In this document: positions 1-8,567 of the stretch, piece after piece
Layout: every line of letters begins with the position of its first letter
Numbering within the stretch: position 1 is the first letter of the stretch
Origin: Streptomyces himalayensis subsp. himalayensis
Lineage (GTDB): Bacteria > Actinomycetota > Actinomycetes > Streptomycetales > Streptomycetaceae
Direction: 5' to 3'
Length of the DNA stretch: 36,783 bases
NCBI RefSeq assembly: GCF_013778455.1
Contig: NZ_JACEHE010000055.1
Coordinates: forward strand, 1 to 36,783
The notes under the pieces: generated by a model
What the model was told of the DNA's origin: nothing
Databases searched by the model: none
What the model saw: the letters and a program-made list of their open reading frames with translations, nothing else
Program-made: the position numbers and the translations under genes

Positions 1-771
1 ATCCTGAGCGGGCCGGAAGGTGCGTCCGGCCGGGCCAGCAGCGCCCGCACCCGGGTCGCAGCCGGCACTTCACCGACCACGGCGCCCCCGACGGAAACGG
101 ACTGCTCAGCCTGGGCTGGCATGCCGCCTGGCCCGTGATGCGCCAGGCGTACTCGGGGCCCGGCCCGCCGTACTGGGGGCCAAGGGCATGCTCGGCCTGA
201 TGCTGCCCGAGGAGCACCCGGTGTGGACGGACCCGGAAGGGCCGCTGCCGGTGGAGACCGGGGATGTCGCACGAGTGATCAAAGTCCCCGGCTGGCTGCT
301 CAGCGCACGGCGCCGCGATGGCATCGCGGTGGGCTCGACCACGGCACCGACCATGCGAGCCCCAGTGACCGATGCGCGGACTCGCCGCTGTACGCGGGGC
401 TGGGCCACTCCACAGCCACTGTTCCTGCCCTGGTCGGTGCGTCGGTGACGGACCCGGTCGACAACGCGGTCGTGCTGCTCGACGATGCCGGCCGGCCAGC
501 CACCGCAGCGGGTTCGAGAGTCTGTTCGCCCGAGAGCTCCCCGGTGGGGTGCTTGCCGCCGCCTCCCGGGGATCGGTGCGCTGGGTCGACGTCAGTGCCG
601 ACGACTCACCCGACCACGGCTCCGGTCGCAGAGAGCCCACGGCCCCCGGGCCGGTGGTCACCGTCGTCTCGCTGCTGCACGCGGGAACGGAGGTCCGGCT
701 GGTCCGGGTCGACGTCCCGTCGGCACAACCGGACCGGCCCGCCTGGCGCTCGGCGCGCATCGGCGGCTGGC
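1..771 (+). pseudogene. DUF2264 family protein remnant, frameshifted
   Basis: Recognisable DUF2264-type sequence is spread over all three plus frames, so the gene is dead. The stretch HFTDHGAPDGNGLLSLGWHA begins near 66 in one frame. It moves to a second frame near 175 (KGMLGLMLPEEHPVWTDPEG), to a third near 327 (HGTDHA, then CADSPLYAGLG), and to a fourth segment near 500 (SGFESLFARELPGGVLAAAS). At least three small indels are needed to connect these. DUF2264 proteins are probable polysaccharide-acting enzymes often found beside sugar ABC transporters, which fits the gene it now runs into. The 5' part lies outside the window. The last recognisable residues, RIGGW near 757-771, run directly into the solute-binding protein. 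Family assignment rests on remembered family pattern. Confidence 0.6.
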
Positions 772-2354
772 TGGTGGTCGCCGCATGCGGCAAGACCGCC
801 GCCTCGGTCAGCCCCAGCAACATCGGTCGCGACAGGGCCCCCTGGCCCACCTACCGTGCGGCCGCGATACCCGAACCCGACCTGCCCGCCGACCCCCGCG
901 GCGTCGACGCGGGCTACTTCACCTACCCGTCCGACCTCGTCAGGTCAGTCGCCGACACGCCGGGACGCGGCGAGACAGTGACCGCCATGGTCAACACCTG
1001 GGAGGCGCCGCCCTCGCCCCGCGAGCAGAACCTGCTCTGGCAGGCGCTCAACAAGGCCCTGGGTATCGACCTCAAGCTCATCATCGTGCCCGGCGGACTC
1101 CACGGCCAGAAGATCGCCACCACCATGGCCAGCGGCGAGGTCCCGGACCTGATGATGGTCCGCGGCTTCTACCCCAGGGTCGCCGACTTCGCCGTCTCGG
1201 AGTCCACCGACCTCACCGACCACCTCTCCGGCGACAACATCCTCAAGTACCCGAACCTGGCCAACATCCCGGCCTACGCCTGGCAGGAGATGGGCCTCAT
1301 GGCAGGCCGCATCTACGGGATCCCCCTCGTGCGGCCCGTGACCGGCACCGCCATCCTCACCAACCGTGACCTGTTCACCAAGGCATCCGGCGGCGCCTTC
1401 GCCGGCGACGGCTGGGACGCAGACACCTACGTCGACACCTGCGTCGAACTCTCCGACCGCAAGCACTTCGCCCTGGGCACCTACGGCGGCACCGCCTACA
1501 ACCTGGGAGCCCACTCCCTGTGGCACGGCGCCCCGAACGGCTACGCCCTCGAGGGAGACAAGCTGATCAAGGCCGAGGCCACCAACGAGTACCGCCAGGC
1601 CCTCGAGTTCACCCGCGACATGTTCCGCCGCAAGGTCTTCCACCCCGACGGCCTGACGACCGACATCACCGTGATGAAGACCCTCTTCTACAACGGCACG
1701 GTGCGCAGCATGCCCGACGGCTTCCCCGCCTACGCGGCAGCCGTCCCGGCCATCAAGGGCACGTTCGAGATCGACCTGATGCACGCCCCCACCGGCCTCG
1801 GCAAGGGCCCCGGCACCGCGGTAGGCAACACCCTCTACGGCTACACCCTCATCAAGAAGACCTCCAAGGCCCGCACCGAACTCCTCCTGCGCGTCCTGGA
1901 CTTCCTCGCAGCCCCCTTCGGCAGCGAGGAGTACCAGCTCATCAACTTTGGGCTCGAGGGCAAGCACTTCGAACGCGACAAGAACGGCGACCTGAAACTC
2001 CTCGACCTCGCCACCCGTGAGAACGGCAACACCCTCCCGGTCAAATACCTCGCCGCACCCCCGACCGTCTCCTACATCCCCGGCGACCCCGGCGCGGTAC
2101 GCCGCGTCCACGCCTACCAGACCAAGGACCTGAAGATCGGCAAGAAGAACCCCATGGCCGGCTTCCGCTCCACGTACTCCGACCGCAACAGCGCGGCCCT
2201 CAACACGCCACTCGCCGACACCGCCGTCGCCGTCATCGAAGGCCGCAAACCCATGGCCGACTGGGACAAGGCCGTCCAACGCTGGCACCGGGACGGGGGC
2301 AACCGCATCCTCGACGAACTGCTTGCAGAGTATGAGGCGGTCAACGCGGGGTGA
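372..2354 (+). CDS. Chimeric carbohydrate ABC transporter solute-binding protein (DUF2264 tail fused to SBP)
   Basis: The open frame encodes up to 660 residues. Residues from about 45 to 133 belong to the decayed DUF2264 protein upstream. From about residue 136 it is a family-1 (LplA-like) extracellular sugar-binding protein: AACGKTA, then a linker, then MVNTWEAPPSPREQ near 988 and the complete binding fold with GEVPDLMMVRG, YGIPLVRP, TILTNRDLF-like and NGYALEGDKLI segments. The junction falls inside the signal peptide. A lipobox-like VAAC survives, but the hydrophobic segment that should precede it is replaced by DUF2264 residues. Export and lipidation are therefore doubtful. No permease genes follow. 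The real translation start is unknown; 372 is only the start of the open frame. The SBP assignment is solid, and the fusion is read directly from the sequence. Confidence 0.75.
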   Translation: MRGLAAVRGAGPLHSHCSCPGRCVGDGPGRQRGRAARRCRPASHRSGFESLFARELPGGVLAAASRGSVRWVDVSADDSPDHGSGRREPTAPGPVVTVVSLLHAGTEVRLVRVDVPSAQPDRPAWRSARIGGWLVVAACGKTAASVSPSNIGRDRAPWPTYRAAAIPEPDLPADPRGVDAGYFTYPSDLVRSVADTPGRGETVTAMVNTWEAPPSPREQNLLWQALNKALGIDLKLIIVPGGLHGQKIATTMASGEVPDLMMVRGFYPRVADFAVSESTDLTDHLSGDNILKYPNLANIPAYAWQEMGLMAGRIYGIPLVRPVTGTAILTNRDLFTKASGGAFAGDGWDADTYVDTCVELSDRKHFALGTYGGTAYNLGAHSLWHGAPNGYALEGDKLIKAEATNEYRQALEFTRDMFRRKVFHPDGLTTDITVMKTLFYNGTVRSMPDGFPAYAAAVPAIKGTFEIDLMHAPTGLGKGPGTAVGNTLYGYTLIKKTSKARTELLLRVLDFLAAPFGSEEYQLINFGLEGKHFERDKNGDLKLLDLATRENGNTLPVKYLAAPPTVSYIPGDPGAVRRVHAYQTKDLKIGKKNPMAGFRSTYSDRNSAALNTPLADTAVAVIEGRKPMADWDKAVQRWHRDGGNRILDELLAEYEAVNAG

Positions 2355-2784
2355 GGGATCCGGGAGCCGGCGGGCCTCCGGCGGGTTTCCCGGTGCGGCG
2401 GGGGCCTGCCGGATCCCGAGGCGGCCATGGTTGTTCGGTGCCCGCCGCCGGTCATGTCCGCCTCGGCCGCCTAGCGCAAGGCCGGTCGCCGCATCCGAGC
2501 CGAGCTCGTACGCCGCGGCCTTCTCACCCAGGTCACCGCACTGCCCGCCGGCACAGAAGCGCCTCCTGATGCAAGCCCTCGGCCGGAACTATCGTCAATC
2601 GCAGGGCCGCCCGCGACCCGAGGACCTCGTGGAGGACCTCGTCGCCCGCAGGGAGGTTCCCGGCAGGTCCGTGGTGATGGCTTCCCAGAGGGCGTCGAAC
2701 CACTTCTGGTACTGCTCCACGATCGCGAGTCCTGACCGGGCCTCTTCGGGACCGGCCTGTGCCGACTGCAGCGCGTAGACGCGT
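2355..2784. other. Decayed intergenic DNA with no intact gene
   Basis: No frame has convincing protein character. On the minus strand between about 2780 and 2600 a short stretch reads VYALQSAQAGPEEARSGLAI followed by EQYQKWFDALWEAI. This looks like the amphipathic end of a helix-turn-helix regulator, but it is too short to name. Long overlapping frames here are high-GC artefacts. Confidence 0.4.
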
Positions 2785-2828
2785 CAGCCCGGTCGGGCCT
2801 GTTGGGGCTAACAGGTCTGACCGGGCTG
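2785..2828. terminator. Strong hairpin, probable bidirectional terminator
   Basis: A 19-base arm at 2785-2803 (CAGCCCGGTCGGGCCTGTT) pairs with 2810-2828 (AACAGGTCTGACCGGGCTG), 17 of 19 positions complementary, around the 6-base loop GGGGCT. There is no U-tract, as is common in actinomycetes. It lies downstream of the minus-strand carrier operon and could also stop plus-strand transcripts. Confidence 0.6.
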
Positions 2829-2847
2829 AGCTGCTGCGTGCGGGGGA

Positions 2848-2960
2848 TCAGGTGGGGCCGGCGGAGGCGTTGTCGTCCCATTCGTCGGCGGCGCGCATGT
2901 AGCCGAGCATCTCGCGGCTGTCCGGGGCCCAGCCGCTCTGGGCTGCGGTACATGCCGCCC
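2848..2960 (-). pseudogene. Probable C-terminal scrap of a tyrosine integrase
   Basis: On the minus strand the frame ending at the TGA at 2848 reads SGWAPDSREMLGYMRAADEW followed by DDNASAGPT. That resembles the extreme C-terminus of Streptomyces tyrosine-type integrases, where a GW-S-MLGYIR segment is followed by a W-D-N tail. No catalytic part is present. It would mark an old integrated element whose body has been lost. The match is from memory of the family and only about 30 residues long. Confidence 0.35.
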
Positions 2961-3069
2961 GTCGCCGACTGCGTCTGTATCCCCCTGGTCCTGCACACAC
3001 AGATCAGCACGGAGGGCGCCGTGCGTGGTGCGGCTCGGCGCCCTGCGCTGTCCGTCGTCGGTCTTTGCG

Positions 3070-4323
3070 CTATGACCAGGGCAGGACCAGGGCGCCCCAG
3101 GCGACGACGGGGCCGAGGGCGACGATTCCGCCGGTGTAGCCGATGACCTGGCGGTAGAAGCGGCGGGTGTCCACCCCACGGGCGTTGCTGAGGACGAGTG
3201 CTCCGTTGGTGGAGAAGGGAGAGGTGTCGACGATCGTCGTGGAGACGGCGAGCGCGGCGATCAGTCCGGCACCGCTGAGGTGGCTGGAGAGCAGCAGCGG
3301 TACGGCGATGGGGATGATCGCTGTGAGAATCGCGGTGGAGGAGGCGAAGGCGGAGGTGATGGCCACGGTGAAGCACAGCAGCAGGGCGACGACGAGCGGG
3401 GCGCCCAGGTTGGCGGCATGTTCGGAGATCTCCTCGATGATGCCGGCCTTCTCCAGCATCGCGATGTACGTCATCATGCCCGCGACCAGAAGCAGGGTGG
3501 ACCAGCTGACGCCGTCCACGGCCTTCTCCTGCCGCTTCATGTCCACCAGGGCCAGCAGGGCGCCGGCAGCCAGCGCAAGGAAGCCGATCTCCAGGTGGAA
3601 GCCGAGCGCGCCGACGACGAGGGCCACCAGAGAGGCGAGGGTGAGCCACTGCCGCCAGTCGGGCCTGCCGGAGACGGCGAGGTCCTCGTCGTCGGCTGCC
3701 TTGGCGGCGCCCTCGACCAGCGGGGCGGGACGCTTGGCGAGCAGGGCGTAGGTGAGGATCGAGAGCACCAGGTTGATCACGAAGCTGGCGCTGAACAGCG
3801 CCACGGCGGAGACCTGCACATCGGTCTTGTCGACGAGGCCGAGCACCAGCGCACCGGAGACGGCCAGCGGGGAGAACGCGCCCGCGTGCCCGCCGCTGAT
3901 CACCATCATGCCGACGACCAGCGGGTTGAGCTTGTAGCGGTAGGCGAAGTTCATGCCGATCGGCGCGAGGATCGCGACCGCGGCCGGGGTGAACGTGCCG
4001 AACGCCGTCAGTAGGGCGGCCACCAGGAACAGCACCCAGGGGATGAGCGTCACTTTGCCGCGTACCAGCCGCACTCCGGCCGCGACGAGCCAGTCGATGG
4101 TGCCGTTGCGGCGGGCGACGGAGAACAGGTAGGTGACTCCGACGATGGTGACGAAGAGCTTCGCCGGAAATCCCTCGAAGATCTGGTCCTCGGTGAGGCC
4201 GAGCGAGGCGGTGCCGACCACGAAGGTGGCGACGAAGGCGAGGATGCCCAGGTTGATCGGCAGCACGGTGCCGACCACGAACATCACCAGCAGGGCGCCT
4301 ATGGAGATCACTTCAGCAGACAT
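3070..4323 (-). CDS. MatC-like dicarboxylate carrier (SLC13/ion-transporter superfamily)
   Basis: 417 residues, starting ATG at 4323 with AAGGA five bases upstream. The protein is almost wholly hydrophobic with about 11-12 membrane segments. It begins MSAEVISIGALLVMFVVGTV and follows the MatC N-terminal pattern (GILAFVATFVVG, then GFPAKLFVTIVGVTYLFSVA). Two re-entrant-type motifs are visible: FGTFTPAAVAILAPIG in the first half and SAFASSTAILTAIIPIAVPL in the second, which is the internal repeat expected of this superfamily. Family members import malonate or other dicarboxylates. It lies 107 bases downstream of the PrpF-like gene on the same strand, so the two are probably one operon under the divergent LysR regulator. 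Substrate is inferred from context: a tricarboxylate or dicarboxylate that the isomerase can process. Confidence 0.85.
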   Translation of the reverse strand: MSAEVISIGALLVMFVVGTVLPINLGILAFVATFVVGTASLGLTEDQIFEGFPAKLFVTIVGVTYLFSVARRNGTIDWLVAAGVRLVRGKVTLIPWVLFLVAALLTAFGTFTPAAVAILAPIGMNFAYRYKLNPLVVGMMVISGGHAGAFSPLAVSGALVLGLVDKTDVQVSAVALFSASFVINLVLSILTYALLAKRPAPLVEGAAKAADDEDLAVSGRPDWRQWLTLASLVALVVGALGFHLEIGFLALAAGALLALVDMKRQEKAVDGVSWSTLLLVAGMMTYIAMLEKAGIIEEISEHAANLGAPLVVALLLCFTVAITSAFASSTAILTAIIPIAVPLLLSSHLSGAGLIAALAVSTTIVDTSPFSTNGALVLSNARGVDTRRFYRQVIGYTGGIVALGPVVAWGALVLPWS

Positions 4324-4430
4324 CTTTGTCCTTGGTGCGGTGGGGACGGGGTGGCGCGCCCCGAGGGCGCGAGGGTATCCCGGTGCGGACGGCTGGGAGC
4401 CGGCCTGACCGAGGTGATGTTCGTCGCGGC

Positions 4431-5549
4431 TCAGGCAGCTTGCGGGCTGCCTGCTTCCGGTACGTAGATTCGGGCGTCGGCGAGCAGACGGGCCGCGCGC
4501 TGCACGGTGACCCGGTGCGGCAGGCCGTCCCTCACATCGGTGCAGCGGACCGCTACGACGCCGGCGGGCGTGCCGAGGCGCAACCACTCGTCGGTCGGGC
4601 CGCCCGTGGTCCGGCAGACCACGGACCCCTGCAGCAGCCCGGCCGCCGCGACGGCGACGGCGGAGGTCAGGCCGATCGCGGGGTGCGGGGCGTTCATGGT
4701 GAGCATGCGCACCGACACGTCGTAGTCCTCGGCACCGATCGGTTCACCGAGGGTGGTGGTGTACGGCACCGGCGGCCCGACCAGGCCCACCTTGGGCACC
4801 GCGTCGCCCGGTTCCTCGCCCGGCTGGTCCAGACCCATCAGGGGTGCGGCGGCATGACGGACGGTGCGCAGCCAGGGGACGTCTGCGCTCATCCGCTCCA
4901 GTGACTCGGCACCGGTACGCCCGGCACTGGCGGCGTCGACAAGGACGACCGGAGCTCCTGCGGTCACCATGCTCACGCGTACCGGCTCGGCGGCGCCGAC
5001 CCGCAGGTCCTGGGCGGCCTGGCCGGTGGGGAGCAGTGAGGCAGTGGTACCGGCGGGGTTGCGGAAGGTGAGGCCGACCGCGACCCCGCCGGCACGGGTG
5101 CCGGGTACCGTCTGGCGGCCGAAGTGGTGCACCACGCCTCCGGGGGTGTCGACGATCCCTTCGAGGACCGCGCCGGTATTGGTGTTGCGCATCACCACGC
5201 GCGTCCGGTCGCCGGTGACCGGAACCATTCCTTTGCTCACCGCGTACAGGGCGACGCCGGTGGCGCAGTTGCCGCAGTTGCTCGTCCACTCCACCGAGCC
5301 CGTCCCGATGCCGACTTGAGCGAACAGGTAGTCGACGTCGACGCCAGGCTGGGGTGAGGCGCTGACCACGGCCGCTTTCGAGGTGGTGGGGGTTGCCCCG
5401 CCCACCCCGTCCAGCTCCACGGGATCGGTGGCGCCGTACGCGGCGACCAGCAGCCTTTCGAGGTCGCCACGGTCGGCAGGGACTTCGACCTGGTTGAACA
5501 GCCAGCACTTGCTTGTGCCGCCACGCACCAGGGTCGCGGGAATGTGCAC
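4431..5549 (-). CDS. PrpF-type isomerase (aconitate / 4-oxalomesaconate tautomerase family)
   Basis: 372 residues from a GTG start at 5549, chosen because VHIPATLVRGGTSK is the normal PrpF N-terminus and AGGAAGAG lies nine bases upstream. The longer open frame would run into the divergent regulator. PrpF proteins have the diaminopimelate-epimerase fold and shift double bonds in 2-methylaconitate, aconitate or 4-oxalomesaconate without cofactor. Family features seen are RGGTSKCW near residue 9, the cysteine-bearing SNCGNCATG near residue 105, and the second-half NAPHPAIGLTSAVAVA segment. Length fits the family (about 350-400). No prpB, prpC or prpD lies nearby, so methylcitrate metabolism is not indicated. 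A small uptake-and-isomerise module for an unsaturated tricarboxylate is more likely. Family confidence is high, substrate is open. Confidence 0.88.
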   Translation of the reverse strand: MHIPATLVRGGTSKCWLFNQVEVPADRGDLERLLVAAYGATDPVELDGVGGATPTTSKAAVVSASPQPGVDVDYLFAQVGIGTGSVEWTSNCGNCATGVALYAVSKGMVPVTGDRTRVVMRNTNTGAVLEGIVDTPGGVVHHFGRQTVPGTRAGGVAVGLTFRNPAGTTASLLPTGQAAQDLRVGAAEPVRVSMVTAGAPVVLVDAASAGRTGAESLERMSADVPWLRTVRHAAAPLMGLDQPGEEPGDAVPKVGLVGPPVPYTTTLGEPIGAEDYDVSVRMLTMNAPHPAIGLTSAVAVAAAGLLQGSVVCRTTGGPTDEWLRLGTPAGVVAVRCTDVRDGLPHRVTVQRAARLLADARIYVPEAGSPQAA

Positions 5550-5697
5550 GTCTTCAGGCTCTTCCTGGATCAACGGAGGTAGGGAAAGGGCCGAGGCAGC
5601 GATGACGGGCGCATTGCGTGCCGGTGAACCGCTCGGCGATTGCGGAGACCTTCGCAGAGGCGTGACTTCGGAACAATCGCAGTTCGCTTCACCTGGG

Positions 5698-5712
5698 TTT
5701 AGCTCAGCTAAA
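5698..5712. promoter_or_regulatory. LysR-type operator palindrome between prpF-like gene and its regulator
   Basis: TTTAGCTCAGCTAAA is a perfect 7-1-7 inverted repeat and contains the T-N11-A signature of LysR-family binding sites. It ends nine bases before the regulator's start codon and lies in the divergent gap with the PrpF-like gene, so it probably serves autoregulation and control of the carrier/isomerase operon. Confidence 0.75.
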
Positions 5713-5721
5713 GTCGACGGC

Positions 5722-6675
5722 ATGCTCAACGTGCGCCGTCTGCTGCTGCTCACCGAGGCCACCGAACGCGGTTCACTCACTGCCGCGGCGGAAGCCCTCG
5801 GCATGACCACCTCCGCCGCCTCCCAGCAGATGTCCCTGCTGGAGCAGGAGGCAGGGCAGCCCCTCATCGAGCGGCTGCCACGCGGTATCCGCCCCACCCC
5901 GGCGGGTGCCGCGCTGGCCGAACGCGGTCAGGCCATCCGGCGGGAACTCCGTGCCGCCCAGGCCGACCTGGACTCCTTCACCGCCCTCGACCAGGGCACC
6001 TTGCGGCTCGGTTCCTTCCCCACGGCGAGCGCGTCCCTGCTGCCGCTGGCGCTCACGCGTTTCCGACGTCGCCACGCCGGCATCCGTATCGAGGTACGCG
6101 CCGGAGTCCTCGCGGAGCTCAGGGAGATGCTGCACACCGGCGAGGTGGAGCAGGGGCTGCTCTGGGACTACGAATGGAACCGCCTCGACGATCCGGCGCT
6201 CGCCCTCACCCACCTGCTGGACGACCCCACGGTGCTGGTCGTCCCTGCCGACTCACCCCTGCGCACCCATCCCTCCGTGCGCCTCGGCGACCTCGCCGAC
6301 CAGGAGTGGATCATCCGCGCCGACAACCACCCCGTCGCCGACGTCCTGCGCCGAAGCTGTCGCCAGGCGGGATTCGAGCCGCGCATCGCCTACTCCTCGC
6401 ACGACTACCAGGAGGCGCAGGCCATGGTCGCCGCCGGTCTCGGCATCGCGCTCGCACCCCGCCTGGCCCTCACCAGCCGACGCAGCGACGTACGCCTCCT
6501 GCCGTTCGCCTCCGACGTCCCGGCCCCCACCCGCCGCATCCTCCTCGCACGCGCCGCGGCACGCCCCGCCACCCCACCCGCCCAGGCGATGGCCCGCGTC
6601 CTGCGCACGGTGGCGCAGCGATTCACCGCCTCAGACCTGCACCGGGCCCAGCTCGGGGCGGTCCGGCGGGGCTGA
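5722..6675 (+). CDS. LysR-family transcriptional regulator
   Basis: 317 residues. The N-terminus MLNVRRLLLLTEATERGSLT, followed by AAAEALGMTTSAASQQMSLL, is a standard LysR winged helix-turn-helix at residues 1-60. The LysR substrate-binding domain follows from about residue 90 (GTLRLGSFPTASASLLPLAL) to the end, with the usual MVAAGLGIALAPRLAL segment near residue 250. It is transcribed away from the PrpF-like isomerase and MatC-like carrier, the classic arrangement for a LysR regulator and its target operon. The effector is probably the imported acid or its isomer. The ATG at 5722 is preferred over the longer frame because it matches the family N-terminus and follows directly on the operator palindrome; there is no strong ribosome-binding site. 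Confidence 0.9.
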   Translation: MLNVRRLLLLTEATERGSLTAAAEALGMTTSAASQQMSLLEQEAGQPLIERLPRGIRPTPAGAALAERGQAIRRELRAAQADLDSFTALDQGTLRLGSFPTASASLLPLALTRFRRRHAGIRIEVRAGVLAELREMLHTGEVEQGLLWDYEWNRLDDPALALTHLLDDPTVLVVPADSPLRTHPSVRLGDLADQEWIIRADNHPVADVLRRSCRQAGFEPRIAYSSHDYQEAQAMVAAGLGIALAPRLALTSRRSDVRLLPFASDVPAPTRRILLARAAARPATPPAQAMARVLRTVAQRFTASDLHRAQLGAVRRG

Positions 6676-6679
6676 CGGT

Positions 6680-6985
6680 GCGGCCGCAGCAGGTCCAGCT
6701 GGTACTCGGCGCACAGATCGCGAAGGAGTTCTTGATGTGCGTGGACGAATTTCGCGGGCCTGGACGCGCACCCGCAGCTCTGATCTGCTGATGGGCTCGC
6801 CGGCCAGCAGATCGGCGTAGAAGGTTTCCCAGTCGACTCTGCTCTGGCTGACCCTCTCGCGTCCTCGGGCCGGTATCCGAGTTGACGAATCCTCGGGATG
6901 TCGGCATCCCGAGGCCCCGCCAGGAGCTGGTACTCGGTGAACTGGGCGGCCCTGCGCAGGAAGTCGGGCATCCCTGGCATTGACG
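6680..6985 (-). pseudogene. Frameshifted remnant of an unrecognised small protein
   Basis: Three minus-strand frames each carry a coherent piece in sequence: PDFLRRAAQFTEYQLLAGPR with DADIPRIRQLGYRPE (about 6975-6870), then VDWETFYADLLAGEPISRSE (about 6835-6775), then FVHAHQELLRDLCAEYQLDL (about 6755-6690). Each piece has ordinary helical protein composition while the other frames there do not. This indicates a single gene of about 100 residues broken by at least two indels. I do not recognise the family. Confidence 0.4.
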
Positions 6986-7398
6986 CCGGATCGAACGCGT
7001 TCCGGCGATCTCGCCCCGCTCACAGCGGCGGGAATCCGGCGACTCCTGGCAGCTGGCCGCCCCACGCTGACGACATTTCGGCGCACACGCCACGCACTGA
7101 ACTGGTCTCGCCGGCGCCGCCGTCACCAGGCCACCGCACGCCGCTGTCACTAACGCCGCCGCACCCGAAGTCACGAACTCCCGCCACCTGACGGCACATC
7201 AACCAATTTCAACTCGCGAACACGCCCATGACCAGCAGGAATAGCGAACTGTAACTGGAGTTAGGTGGCATCCTCATGGAGGTCGAAGCGGGAAGGCAGC
7301 CAGTAACCCGGACGTGCCAAGCGGATCCGTAGATCTGCCCTGGGATGGCTGAGGCTTGGCCGTGGGACACAGCGGTCACGTTTGTGCCGCACGGGCGG
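6986..7398. other. Intergenic region without a supported gene
   Basis: No frame shows convincing coding character. The part around 7195-7275 is noticeably less GC-rich than its neighbours, as promoter or degenerate DNA often is. Nothing specific can be named. Confidence 0.4.
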
Positions 7399-7956
7399 TC
7401 AGGGGGTCTGGCTGCCGGTGGTGGTGATGCGGGTGATCGCTTCGAGTGTGAGGGCACGGTCGTGCGGCTCGGAGGCCAGGGCGCGGTGGAGGGCCAGGCC
7501 TTCGATGAGGGCGTCGAGCTGACGTGCGGTGGCAGGGTCGAAGTGCTTCTCCAGATGGACGCGGCTGCGGCGCATCCATTCCTGGGTGAGTTTCCGGTAG
7601 GCGGGCTGGCGGGCGGCGAGGGTGTACAGCTCCTGGGCGAGTACGAGGTCGCGCTGGCTTCCCTCGGACAGGGCGTGCACGAGGTCGGCCACCGCCTCTC
7701 TGGCTTGACCGGGGTCGGCCGGGGCCGTCAGGTGGGCGTCGAAGACAGCGACGATGTGGTCGGTGAAGCGGCCGAAGGCTTCGCGCAGCAGGTCGTCCAT
7801 GCCGCTGAAGTGGTAGGTCATCGATCCCAGGGGCACGCCGGCGCGCGTGGCGATCTTGCGGTGAGAGACGCGGGCGATGCCCTCCTCGGCGATGAGGTCG
7901 AGGGTGGCGGTGATGATGCGCTCGCGCCGCTGTGGGTCGGTGTGTCCGGTGGCCAT
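7399..7956 (-). CDS. TetR/AcrR-family regulator
   Basis: 185 residues from the ATG at 7956. The N-terminal TetR DNA-binding domain (residues 8-55) is complete: RRERIITATLDLIAEEGIAR, then VSHRKIATRAGVPLGSMTYH and FSGMDDLLREAF. The C-terminal ligand domain is helical, with HALSEGSQRDLVLAQELYTL and EWMRRSRVHLEKHFD. It starts 10 bases after the acetyltransferase stop, so the two form one transcript. The palindrome at 8568-8589 just upstream of that pair is its likely autoregulatory operator. The family often controls efflux pumps, and a broken MFS pump lies just beyond, so the pump may have been the original target. Confidence 0.9.
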   Translation of the reverse strand: MATGHTDPQRRERIITATLDLIAEEGIARVSHRKIATRAGVPLGSMTYHFSGMDDLLREAFGRFTDHIVAVFDAHLTAPADPGQAREAVADLVHALSEGSQRDLVLAQELYTLAARQPAYRKLTQEWMRRSRVHLEKHFDPATARQLDALIEGLALHRALASEPHDRALTLEAITRITTTGSQTP

Positions 7957-7966
7957 GGCGACAGAC

Positions 7967-8560
7967 CTAGAGGTTGCGTACCACTCGGGCGGGGTTGCCG
8001 ACGGCGACGGTGTTCGCGGGGACGTCCTTGGTGACGACGGCTCCGGCGCCGATGACGGAGTTGTCGCCGATGGTCACCCCGGGGCACACGATCACTCCGC
8101 CGCCGAGCCAGACGTTGTTGCCGATGGTGATCGGCTTGGCAGCTTCGAGCTTGTCCCGCCGGGGCTCCGGCTCCAACGGGTGTGTGGGAGTGAGGAGTTG
8201 GACGTGAGGGCCGATCTGGCAGTCCTCGCCGATGGTGATCGTCGCGACGTCCAGCGCGGTCAGGTTGTAGTTGACGAAGGTGCGCGCCCCGATGGAGATG
8301 TTGCTGCCGTAGTCGACGTACAGCGGCGGCCGTACGTGTACCTGTTCGCCCAGGGAGCCGAGCAGTTCGGCGAGGACCGGCCGGGCCGCCTCGGCGTCTT
8401 CGGCGTAGGCGGCCTGGTAGCGGGTGGCGAGGTGCACGGCCTGCTGCTGGCGGCGGGCGATCTCGGGGTCGTCGGCGATGTAGAGATCGCCCGCCGCCAT
8501 GCGCTGCAGGTTGGTGCGTGGGTCGCCCGCGAAGTAGTCCGTCGGCATGCGGGCGAGCAT
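7967..8560 (-). CDS. Sugar O-acetyltransferase (Maa/LacA/NodL family)
   Basis: 197 residues, the usual length for maltose/galactoside acetyltransferases, which move acetyl from acetyl-CoA to a sugar hydroxyl. The N-terminal helical Mac domain is present (ADGLL-type AAGDLYIADDPEIARRQQQA). It is followed by a left-handed beta-helix of hexapeptide repeats (VDYGSNISIGARTFVNYNLT to NVWLGGGVIVCPGVTIGDNS and VIGAGAVVTKDVPANTV). The catalytic histidine region HPLEPEPRRD is recognisable. The start could be the ATG at 8560 or the one at 8548. Neither has a clear ribosome-binding site, which may mean a leaderless transcript starting in the palindrome just upstream. It precedes and is co-transcribed with the TetR gene. 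Confidence 0.9.
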   Translation of the reverse strand: MLARMPTDYFAGDPRTNLQRMAAGDLYIADDPEIARRQQQAVHLATRYQAAYAEDAEAARPVLAELLGSLGEQVHVRPPLYVDYGSNISIGARTFVNYNLTALDVATITIGEDCQIGPHVQLLTPTHPLEPEPRRDKLEAAKPITIGNNVWLGGGVIVCPGVTIGDNSVIGAGAVVTKDVPANTVAVGNPARVVRNL

Positions 8561-8567
8561 ACACCCG

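Noticed and set aside
945..2288. 447-codon minus-strand open frame opposite the solute-binding protein
   Set aside because: Val/Gly/Glu-rich antisense frame without domain features; the plus frame is clearly the SBP.
3280..4014. Plus-strand open frame opposite the MatC-like carrier
   Set aside because: Gly/Gln/Glu/Asp-rich antisense shadow of hydrophobic codons; no start signal.
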